DNA of 5,256 bases from Verrucomicrobiota bacterium (GTDB lineage: Bacteria > Verrucomicrobiota > Verrucomicrobiae > Chthoniobacterales > UBA10450). The notes beneath the pieces are model-generated. The model made no database searches. It saw nothing but the letters and a program-made list of their open reading frames with translations, and was not told the DNA's origin. The position numbers and the translations under genes were made by a program. The stretch covers positions 1 through 5,256 of the forward strand of contig QHOZ01000234.1 of the NCBI GenBank assembly GCA_003219495.1, given 5' to 3'. Shown piece by piece: positions 1 through 4,780 of the stretch. Each line of letters starts with the position of its first letter. Position 1 is the stretch's first letter.

Positions 1-688
1 AGGTCACGAACTCTTTGTCGAACGGCAGCTCGATTCCCCAATCGAGCCGCGATTTCGGCCGCGAGATGCACAAATCGCCCGAAAGCTTTTCGACTGCGTT
101 GCGTAACTCCCTTTCGCGAAACTCTGGAAGGACAACTGGCTTCTCAGTTTTCGCGCGCTTGTCGATCAAATCGAGTAACCATTGTTTGTGTTGCTCCAAC
201 CGAAAGTAATAATTTTCTTCTTCGCGAAACTCGACCTGGCCCCATTCCGGTCCGAACTCGCCATCCGGGCCTCGTTCCTTGTCGGTTAGAAATTGTTCCT
301 GCCGAATTGAGTAATGGCCGGATTGCTTGTCTTTGTAGATTTGCTTTTCGTCGAACAATCGCTGCAGTATTCCCTGCACGACCTTCTTGTGAATCGGCGC
401 CGTCGTTTCCGCGTAGCCGTTGTAATTGACGTCCAGTTTCTTCCAAAGATCGACATACCTCTGGGTGATATCCTTAACGAATTCGGCCGGCGGCACGCCG
501 GCTTTAGCCGCCGATTGCTGCACTTTCTGGCCGTGTTGATCGGCCCCGGTTAGAAAAAAAACTTTCCCACCTTTCAGCCGGTGATAACGCGCGATGACAT
601 CAGCCAGCACCTTTTCGTAAGTGTGGCCGATGTGCGGCGGCGAGTTCGTGTAATCGATCGCCGTTGTGATGTAGAAAGTCTTCGGCAC
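1..688 (-). CDS. metG: Methionyl-tRNA synthetase, N-terminal part (cut by window edge)
   Basis: This cytoplasmic class I aminoacyl-tRNA synthetase charges tRNA-Met with methionine. The window holds 229 codons from the N-terminus; the rest, including the KMSKS loop, lies beyond position 1. Visible signatures are the opening FYITTAIDYTNSPPHIGH (PPHIGH at residues 17-22, the ATP-binding HIGH motif), LTGADQHGQKV at 47-56 (family form usually GTDEHG) and RPKSRLDWGIELPFD at 210-224. The connective region GHYSIRQEQF (124-133) has no Cys pair, so the zinc knuckle of some MetG types is absent. The start is GTG: the reading frame meets an in-frame TGA at 713-715, and no other ATG, GTG or TTG lies between. 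No clear Shine-Dalgarno precedes it. A run of eight T in the coding strand (554-561) leaves the frame intact. The identification is firm; the Verrucomicrobia-like wording is from memory. Confidence 0.96.
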   Translation of the reverse strand, partial: MPKTFYITTAIDYTNSPPHIGHTYEKVLADVIARYHRLKGGKVFFLTGADQHGQKVQQSAAKAGVPPAEFVKDITQRYVDLWKKLDVNYNGYAETTAPIHKKVVQGILQRLFDEKQIYKDKQSGHYSIRQEQFLTDKERGPDGEFGPEWGQVEFREEENYYFRLEQHKQWLLDLIDKRAKTEKPVVLPEFRERELRNAVEKLSGDLCISRPKSRLDWGIELPFDKEFVT

Positions 689-748
689 GCGTGCAAACTG
701 GCGGACGCGTGCTCACTTCGCAACCGCAACTAACGGAGGCGCGTTATT

Positions 749-1162
749 TTATTGCGGCGTTTTGCCGTTCACTTTGCCGATGCGCGCGCCCGTCACTCGC
801 CCGTTCGTCGTGGTGAAATCGATCTCGTAGATTTTTCCGTCGGCGGATTTCATGTCTACCGGCGTCGTCGATTTCCCGCCTTCATGAATTTTGACCGGAG
901 TAAGCGCGACATCCTTTCCGTTGAGCGAGACGTGGAATTTCTTGTCCTTCGATCCGGCGACTTGCTGATCGAGGTACTCTTTCACACCCTTCGGATAAGT
1001 TGTCTTTGTCGTGGTCGTCGTCGTTTTCTCCGTGCCACCACTAGGAGCAGGTGGCGGCTGCGTGTTGGCCATTCCGCCGCCGTACCCGCCGGGCATCTGA
1101 CCAAAGGCTGCTAAAGTAGCCACTGATGTTACAACTGCTGCGATGAAAACTTGTTTGTTCAT
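749..1162 (-). CDS. Small secreted protein with unrecognised C-terminal domain, paralogue of the next gene upstream
   Basis: I do not recognise the function. The 137-residue product starts with a signal peptide (MNKQ, hydrophobic stretch about 5-20, then AAFGQM) and should be exported. A Gly/Pro/Thr-rich linker follows (about 23-57, including a run of six Thr at 47-52), then a compact domain from about residue 60 to the end. That domain reads VKEYLDQQ, KKFHVSLNGKD, LTP, IYEIDFTTT and RVTGARIGKVNGK, and the same blocks occur in the same order in the C-terminus of the protein encoded at 1234-2121. The start ATG has a GAGAGGAA-like ribosome site at 1165-1172, only 2 bases away. The gene lies 71 bp downstream of its larger paralogue and 60 bp upstream of metG on the same strand. 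There are no Cys residues, so a metal role like that of its neighbours is not suggested. The ORF is firm, the role unknown. Confidence 0.85.
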   Translation of the reverse strand: MNKQVFIAAVVTSVATLAAFGQMPGGYGGGMANTQPPPAPSGGTEKTTTTTTKTTYPKGVKEYLDQQVAGSKDKKFHVSLNGKDVALTPVKIHEGGKSTTPVDMKSADGKIYEIDFTTTNGRVTGARIGKVNGKTPQ

Positions 1163-1233
1163 GATTCCTCTCGATTCGATTTGAAAACAGTTTCGCCCTT
1201 GTTCGGCAAAATTGAAAATCGAAAAAGTCGCGG

Positions 1234-2121
1234 CTATCGAACGGACTCGCCGTTGATCCGACGAACCTGGACCCCGGTGACATCTTTGCCGGTCGTCGTA
1301 AAATCGATGTCGTAGACCGTACCGGAATCGCCTCTCATCGAAACGGTAGTTGAAGTCGTGTTCGGTCCCGTGCTTTTTTGCGGCCAGAAGTGAAATGGCG
1401 TTAACGGCAAATCTTTTCCGTTCGCGGTAAGATGGAACTTGTTGTCTTTCAACTGACGATCGACGTACGTTTTGACATCCGGCGGAGGAACCGGCGTCGG
1501 GGTTGGCTTAACTGGAGCAGGCGCCGGAGTTGGCATCATCTTGGGTTGAGTCGTCGCAAACCCGGGACTCGGATTGGCTTGCGGCCGTATCGGCATTGTC
1601 GCTGATCTAGTCTGCATTGGAACCGGCGTTGCTTGCGGTTGAAATGTTCGCGCTTGCGCGGGAATTGGCGTTTGCTTCGGCGCAACCTGCATCTGCGTTG
1701 TGCGCGGAACTCCCGGACTCGGAGTCGCCTGCATTCGCATCGGCATGGACGCCGACCGGCCTTGCATCGGCGCGGCCGTCGCTTGCGGTTGGAGACTTCG
1801 CATCTGCGCGGGAATCGGCGTTGGCTTCGCCGCAACCTGCGCCTGCGTTGTTCGCGGAAGCGTCGAAGATTGCCACTGCGTTGGAGATGTTCGCGGCGAA
1901 GGCGTGGGAGATTGTCGCGCCGGAATTACTGGAAGCGGAGTCGGCCCATTTTTTGGCTGCATCACTTTTTGCCGCGGAACCGGCGACGGACTTTGCGCGG
2001 GAGTTGGTGTCGGAGTCGGCGTTTGCGACTTCGTTCGCGAACGACCGTACTGCATTTGGCTAAACACCGACGGCGCAAGAAGCGCCGCGGCCACTGCTAC
2101 GACAACGATCCGTTTGACCAT
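1234..2121 (-). CDS. Secreted Pro/Gln/Thr-rich protein with duplicated linker and unrecognised C-terminal domain
   Basis: The function is unknown. With the start at 2121 the product is 295 residues: a typical signal peptide (MVKR, long Val/Ala/Leu core, SVFSQ near the cleavage site), a low-complexity linker of roughly 190 residues rich in Pro, Thr, Gln, Arg and Met, and a C-terminal domain at about 216-295. The linker opens with TPTPTPTP and contains two adjacent 50-residue copies (residues 88-137 and 138-187). The C-terminal domain carries VKTYVDRQL, KFHLTANGKD, LTP, VYDIDFTTT and VTGVQVRRING, matching the downstream paralogue block by block. I chose 2121 rather than an in-frame start 20 codons upstream because the signal peptide begins there and the extension (RKINFSRCNYCPNRKAL) does not look like a leader. 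No good Shine-Dalgarno is visible. A surface or periplasmic protein with a flexible stalk is the likeliest reading. Confidence 0.85.
   Translation of the reverse strand: MVKRIVVVAVAAALLAPSVFSQMQYGRSRTKSQTPTPTPTPAQSPSPVPRQKVMQPKNGPTPLPVIPARQSPTPSPRTSPTQWQSSTLPRTTQAQVAAKPTPIPAQMRSLQPQATAAPMQGRSASMPMRMQATPSPGVPRTTQMQVAPKQTPIPAQARTFQPQATPVPMQTRSATMPIRPQANPSPGFATTQPKMMPTPAPAPVKPTPTPVPPPDVKTYVDRQLKDNKFHLTANGKDLPLTPFHFWPQKSTGPNTTSTTVSMRGDSGTVYDIDFTTTGKDVTGVQVRRINGESVR
1561..1860 (-). repeat. Two tandem 150-bp units inside the secreted-protein linker
   Basis: Positions 1711-1860 and 1561-1710 encode two adjacent 50-residue units of exactly equal length. Unit 1 begins LPRTTQAQVAAKPTPIPAQ and ends QATPSPG; unit 2 begins VPRTTQMQVAPKQTPIPAQ and ends QANPSPG. 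By hand count 36 of 50 residues are identical, with no gaps. The copies have diverged at the DNA level, so this is an old in-frame duplication rather than a recent slippage product. Confidence 0.9.
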
Positions 2122-2145
2122 GGGACGCAAAGCTTTTCGGTTCGG

Positions 2146-2156
2146 GCAATAATTGC
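2146..2156. promoter_or_regulatory. Short perfect palindrome upstream of the secreted-protein gene
   Basis: GCAAT-A-ATTGC is an 11-base perfect palindrome 24 bases upstream of the ATG at 2121, in the 61-bp space behind the permease gene. It could be part of a promoter or a binding site. It is short and AT-rich, so chance is a real alternative. Confidence 0.25.
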
Positions 2157-2161
2157 AACGC

Positions 2162-2177
2162 GAAAAATTGATTTTTC
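2162..2177. repeat. AT-rich inverted repeat just after the permease stop codon
   Basis: GAAAAAT-TG-ATTTTTC is a perfect 7+7 inverted repeat that lies 5 bases past the permease TGA (2183-2185, minus strand). It could form a weak hairpin in the transcript, but the stem has only two G-C pairs (one at each end counted once) and lacks the GC-rich stem plus U-tract of a standard intrinsic terminator. I record it as an inverted repeat, not as a terminator. Confidence 0.3.
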
Positions 2178-2182
2178 TCAAG

Positions 2183-3265
2183 TCACGCGCTGCGCGTCCG
2201 GCGCGTTTTCAATATCCAAAGCCATATCGCGATGGCGATCGCGGCGAAATCCAGCCAGGTTGTGTAATTCCAGCTGAACGTGGCGTGCTCGATTGCGCTC
2301 ACCGGACGTTCCCCGCGCGGAATCAGATTCAGCCCGGCAAAGAGAAGATCGACAATCACACCCGCGGCGACCATCGACGCGTAAAAGATCGCCACAATGT
2401 AAGCGGTCGCCTTTGCTCCGAAGTATTTTGCGTAAATCAAAATCAGCGGAAGCACGAGCAGATCGGCGTAAATGAACGAAATCACACCGCCAAAACTGAT
2501 CCCGTTCGCCCAAAGCAAGCTCGCCAGCGGAATATTTCCGACCGAGCAAACAAACGAGAGAATTGCGATAACCGGACCAACCGCCGCATTTTCAATCAGG
2601 CGCAACAACGGACTTCCCGTTTCGATAAAGAGCGCTTTCCACCAATCCGAAGGCACGAGTGCGGCCAGAAAACCGGCGATGAGAAAACCGGCGAGCAAAT
2701 CTTTCCACAGCATCAGCCAATCCATCCAAAACGCGTTCGCGAGTTGAGGCCATCTTCCATTCTCCTGCTCCTGCTCGTGATCATGATCGCCATGATCGCA
2801 CGCATCTTCGTTGTCGATTTTCGCGTGCTCATGCGCTTCGGCTTCGAGTTGTTTCGGAAAAAAGATCGACATCAACAGCCACATCAGGCCGATCAGCACA
2901 AAAGCGCCGATCACTTCCGCGAAGACAAAGCGCCAGCCCATTAGAAGCCAAAGCACGGCGCCGAGCTCAATGACCAGATTGGTTGAAGCAAACATGAACG
3001 CGAGCGCCGGCACCAGCGCCGCGCCTTTTTGGAACGCGCTCCGGCCGATCGAGGCCGCCTCGTAAGAGCATGAAGAGCTCGCCGCACCGAACCCTGTGGC
3101 GAATAAGATCTCGCGCAAACCGGCGCGCCCGAGAAGTTGCGTCATGCGTTCCTTGCTGACGAAGACCTGGAGCGCGGCCGAAATGCCGAAGCCAAGCACA
3201 AGCGCCCACAACGTTTCCCAAAACATCGCGGCCGCGTGGTAAATACCCATCCAAAGCCAGTTCAT
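2183..3265 (-). CDS. COG0701/DUF318 (ArsP-like) permease with His-rich loop
   Basis: This is an inner-membrane permease of the DUF318 group (the superfamily of ArsP and YraQ), 360 residues. Two hydrophobic halves flank a charged loop. The first half has membrane stretches at about 10-36, 52-75, 83-108 and 112-136 and the family block GAASSSCSYEAASIG (60-74) followed by FASTNLVIELG (92-102). The second half has FVCSVGNIPLASLLW (238-252), ISFGGVISFIYADLLVLP and, near the end, SWNYTTWLD (331-339) before a last membrane segment. The loop at 141-168 is His/Asp/Glu-rich (HEH at 145-147, CDHGDHDHE at 156-164), which looks metal-binding. Family members move organoarsenicals or are linked to metals; the substrate here is not readable. 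No ribosome site is obvious. The gene diverges from the Cys-rich peptide at 3326 across 60 bp, suggesting a shared control region. The family call is firm, the metal role inferred. Confidence 0.9.
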   Translation of the reverse strand: MNWLWMGIYHAAAMFWETLWALVLGFGISAALQVFVSKERMTQLLGRAGLREILFATGFGAASSSCSYEAASIGRSAFQKGAALVPALAFMFASTNLVIELGAVLWLLMGWRFVFAEVIGAFVLIGLMWLLMSIFFPKQLEAEAHEHAKIDNEDACDHGDHDHEQEQENGRWPQLANAFWMDWLMLWKDLLAGFLIAGFLAALVPSDWWKALFIETGSPLLRLIENAAVGPVIAILSFVCSVGNIPLASLLWANGISFGGVISFIYADLLVLPLILIYAKYFGAKATAYIVAIFYASMVAAGVIVDLLFAGLNLIPRGERPVSAIEHATFSWNYTTWLDFAAIAIAIWLWILKTRRTRSA

Positions 3266-3325
3266 GCGTCAATCGATGTAACTTTTTGCTCGTCTCGGCG
3301 TTTAATCTCAGGAAAACTAACCCCG

Positions 3326-3481
3326 ATGAAGATCACGACAAACATCCTGATGTCGATCCTTGCGGCGATGATTTGCACGACTGGTTTTGCGGCGGAGAAA
3401 CAGAGCTGCAAAAAGAGCCGCAAGAATTGTCCGATGAACGACAAGAAGGAATGCAACTGCGGCAAAGACTGCGGCTGCTAG
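3326..3481 (+). CDS. Small exported Cys-rich (metallothionein-like) peptide
   Basis: A 51-residue product that I cannot assign to a named family. It starts with a clear signal peptide (MKIT, hydrophobic core about 7-22, cleavage plausible after GFAA at residue 23). The mature part would be only about 28 residues, mostly Lys, Asn and Cys: Cys at 28, 35, 43, 45, 49 and 51, ending ECNCGKDCGC. The C-x-C and CxxxC-x-C spacing is that of metal-thiolate peptides. I chose ATG 3326 because the signal peptide begins exactly there; the frame is open upstream, but that extension overlaps the permease gene and has no leader. A weak AGGA at 3310-3313 is 12 bases upstream. It is the only plus-strand gene, divergent from the permease, with TTTAAT at 3301-3306 as a possible -10 element but no good -35. 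It probably binds a soft metal in the periplasm or outside the cell; this is inference. Confidence 0.75.
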   Translation: MKITTNILMSILAAMICTTGFAAEKQSCKKSRKNCPMNDKKECNCGKDCGC

Positions 3482-3601
3482 ACCTTTCTCGGAAAATTGC
3501 TGTACGCAAGCGGGCGAGAACTTCTTTGCCCCGGCTCCTTATTTGAAAGGCCATCCGGCTTGCCAGGCGCTCTAGCTTTAAAACCCAAACCTCACGAAGC
3601 G

Positions 3602-4027
3602 CTAGCGGCGTAATAAAAAGAGCCCGGTAATCGCGAGTATAAAGCCAAGAAGACGCGGAATGGACGCTGGCTCGCGAAAGAAGATAATGCCAGCGATCGC
3701 CATGATCGCGGCACCGCCCGCGAGAATAGCTGGCACCGCCGAAAGCGGCCCGCCACGCTGAAAAAGCAGAAAGAAGGCGATGGTGCCGGCGCCGACGCAA
3801 ACCCCGGTCACCGCGGAATACCAAAAACCTTCGCCACTGAACTTCTGACTCCAGCGTCCGCCGAAGTAGAGGACTGCGAGATAGCAAAGGATGCTCAAGG
3901 CTGCGACGCTCTCGACAACAAAGCCGCCAAGGCCGTCGCCGATGCGATCAGACGCAAGCCGAGTGAAAATCTGATGTGCGCCGTAAAGGATCGCGGCGAC
4001 AACTGCATACCAGAACCACGGTGCCAT
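3602..4027 (-). CDS. Single-domain EamA-family (DMT) membrane protein
   Basis: A 141-residue integral membrane protein with one EamA unit of about five membrane segments (roughly 5-24, 34-56, 69-90, 97-117 and 122-139). Family features are the start FWYAVVAAILYGAHQIFTRLA, a GGPLSAVPAI block at 92-101, and the ending FFREPASIPRLLGFILA then TGLFLLRR, the usual E-x(n)-LG-x(3)-G close of an EamA repeat. Most members have two such units (about 300 residues); single-unit proteins of this size exist and work as dimers, so the length is not evidence of truncation. The substrate cannot be read; relatives export metabolites or amino acids. The gene sits downstream of the metal operon but is separated by 164 bp with a hairpin and its own palindrome, so it is probably a separate unit. 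It ends 120 bp from, and faces, the Cys-rich peptide gene; I see nothing convincing in that gap. Confidence 0.88.
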   Translation of the reverse strand: MAPWFWYAVVAAILYGAHQIFTRLASDRIGDGLGGFVVESVAALSILCYLAVLYFGGRWSQKFSGEGFWYSAVTGVCVGAGTIAFFLLFQRGGPLSAVPAILAGGAAIMAIAGIIFFREPASIPRLLGFILAITGLFLLRR

Positions 4028-4031
4028 AAAT

Positions 4032-4056
4032 TACCAAACGCGAGTTCTACCAAACG
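4032..4056. repeat. Short direct repeat upstream of the EamA gene
   Basis: TACCAAACG occurs at 4032-4040 and again at 4048-4056, a spacing of 16 bases start to start, within 30 bases of the EamA start codon. It falls where the 5' untranslated leader would be. It could be a protein-binding repeat, though two 9-base copies may arise by chance. Confidence 0.3.
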
Positions 4057-4060
4057 AGAT

Positions 4061-4073
4061 TACGAAATTCGTA
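4061..4073. promoter_or_regulatory. Perfect palindrome upstream of the EamA gene, possible operator
   Basis: TACGAA-A-TTCGTA is a perfect 6+1+6 palindrome 34-46 bases before the EamA ATG. Directly upstream on the minus strand, a TTGAAA (4089-4094) lies 15 bases away, a poor -35/-10 spacing, so a promoter is not proven. Its position between the operon hairpin and the gene suits an operator for EamA. Confidence 0.4.
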
Positions 4074-4116
4074 GGACAAGGCGAACTTTTTCAATCTCAA
4101 TTTTCACGAACATCAG

Positions 4117-4140
4117 TGGGCGGGAATTTCTTTCCGCCCA
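4117..4140 (-). terminator. Hairpin downstream of the metal operon, possible terminator
   Basis: A 10-base arm TGGGCGGGAA and the arm TTTCCGCCCA flank a 4-base loop, 51 bases past the stop of the Cys-rich peptide at 4192. In plus-strand RNA all 10 pairs form with one G-U; in minus-strand RNA, the sense of the operon, the core 7 pairs (GC-rich) form and then a C-A mismatch follows. No U-tract follows on the minus side, so it may be a weak or factor-assisted terminator or an RNA 3'-end stabiliser. Confidence 0.45.
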
Positions 4141-4191
4141 TTTCCCTCGACCGCGGTTACAACTCGCAGGCCGCCATCGGACTCACATGGA

Positions 4192-4386
4192 TTACATGCC
4201 GGTGCAGCAACACTTGTCGATTTCCTTCTTCGCTAACTTGCAGAACATCTTTCCATTCGGTCGATCTTCGCAGCAGCAAGTCTTCACTTCCTTGCCAGCG
4301 AGCGTGCACGTCATTTTCTCTTTCTCCGTACTGAAAACGCCGGTCGCAAGAACCAGCATCACGATCAAGCTGAGTAAAATTTTCAT
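4192..4386 (-). CDS. Exported peptide with two C-x9-CCC metal-binding-like units
   Basis: A 64-residue product I do not recognise by name. A signal peptide occupies about residues 1-19 (MKILLSLIVMLVLATGVFS). The mature part is an internal duplication: MTCTLAGKEVKTCCC (25-39) and MFCKLAKKEIDKCCC (47-61), both of the form M-x-C-x-L-A-x-K-E-[VI]-x-x-CCC and offset by 22 residues. All eight Cys fall in these units (27, 37-39, 49, 59-61). Such triple-Cys clusters with Lys suit binding of thiophilic metals such as Hg, Cu, Cd or As(III). ATG 4386 is chosen over an in-frame GTG at 4395 because an ideal AGGAGG lies 8 bases upstream and would overlap that GTG. The gene starts 16 bp after the MerT-like gene and is last in the operon, so it is probably co-transcribed and well translated. 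It may hand metal to or from the HMA/MerT-like pair; this is inference. Confidence 0.82.
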   Translation of the reverse strand: MKILLSLIVMLVLATGVFSTEKEKMTCTLAGKEVKTCCCEDRPNGKMFCKLAKKEIDKCCCTGM

Positions 4387-4394
4387 CCAAATCA

Positions 4395-4400
4395 CCTCCT
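4395..4400 (-). promoter_or_regulatory. Consensus Shine-Dalgarno of the C-x9-CCC peptide gene
   Basis: AGGAGG, extended as AAAGGAGGTGAT, stands 8 bases before ATG 4386 and begins right after the TAG of the upstream gene. It is the only consensus ribosome site in the window. It decides the start and argues for strong translation of the small peptide relative to its operon neighbours. Confidence 0.85.
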
Positions 4401-4402
4401 TT

Positions 4403-4780
4403 CTAAGTCACAAAGTGCGACGCAACAAACGCGAAATAAAATCCAATCGCATAGAGGGCGACCGCTGTGGCAAAAACCGTTGCCGCAAAACGTCGCACCC
4501 GCCGACACGATTTTGCCTGTCTCGGTTCGATCGGACACGGAGCGCGGCGATTGAGATATGTGGTCAGCCCAGAAATGACGAGCATGATCCCGGCAAACAC
4601 AAAAAGCGGCTCTTTGTGCTCGGAGAGCCAGACGACCTGCGGCACAGTTGTGACGAGACTCGCCATCACCGCGCCCGCGCCGACTGAAACGAGTATGGCC
4701 GGCAACGCGCAACAAAGCAGCGTCCCGAATGAGCCGAACAAGGCCATGCTCTCAATCACGATTGTTTTCAGATAAGTCAT
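4403..4780 (-). CDS. MerT-like small metal-transport membrane protein
   Basis: A 125-residue inner-membrane protein probably moving a metal ion across the membrane. Its layout matches MerT (about 116 residues, three membrane segments): a vicinal Cys pair in the first segment (LLCCALPAIL, Cys 23-24), a second segment at about 58-76, then two Cys in the following loop (82 and 92, in PCPIEPRQAKSC), and a last segment at about 99-120. MerT likewise has a Cys pair in TM1 and a second pair in the TM2-TM3 loop. Beyond this layout the sequence is not close to classical MerT as I remember it; it belongs to a divergent relative with GAGAVMASLVTTVPQVVWLSEHK after the pair. Its ATG overlaps the TGA of the HMA gene (ATGA at 4777-4780), implying translational coupling. 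MerP-MerT pairing suggests mercury, but no reductase or MerR is visible, so copper or another soft metal remains possible. Confidence 0.75.
   Translation of the reverse strand: MTYLKTIVIESMALFGSFGTLLCCALPAILVSVGAGAVMASLVTTVPQVVWLSEHKEPLFVFAGIMLVISGLTTYLNRRAPCPIEPRQAKSCRRVRRFAATVFATAVALYAIGFYFAFVASHFVT

Noticed and set aside
2122..2181. 20-codon N-terminal extension of the secreted Pro-rich protein
   Set aside because: A normal signal peptide starts at ATG 2121; the extension is basic and Cys-containing and would hide the leader.
1633..2277. Plus-strand Arg-rich open frame across the secreted protein
   Set aside because: Its composition (Arg/Leu runs) is the mirror of the Pro/Gln/Thr-rich linker repeat on the minus strand; it has no leader or domain.
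2153..2944. Long plus-strand open frame opposite the permease (263 codons)
   Set aside because: It is antisense to a firmly recognised permease, rich in Arg/Gln/His without any domain, and typical of a shadow frame in GC-rich coding DNA.
3137..3325. Upstream in-frame extension of the Cys-rich peptide to a 114-residue protein
   Set aside because: It overlaps the permease coding region on the opposite strand, and the signal peptide begins at 3326.
3326..3376. Lipoprotein signal (Cys 17 of the small peptide)
   Set aside because: The residues before Cys 17 (A-M-I) do not fit a lipobox, and a normal cleavage site follows at GFAA. The same reasoning removes Cys 14 of the HMA protein.
3485..3521. 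Possible terminator after the plus-strand peptide (TTCTCG ... CGAGAA)
   Set aside because: It has only a 6-base stem with a 23-base loop and a small TTGC/GCAA inner stem, with no U-tract; too weak to call.
4068..4094. Sigma-70-like promoter for the EamA gene (TTGAAA and TACGAA)
   Set aside because: The spacer is 15 bases and the -10 match is poor, and nothing suggests a MerR-type 19-20 base spacer.
4403..4780. Calling the membrane protein merT outright
   Set aside because: The Cys layout fits MerT, but the surrounding sequence is diverged and no merA, merR or other mercury-specific gene is in view.
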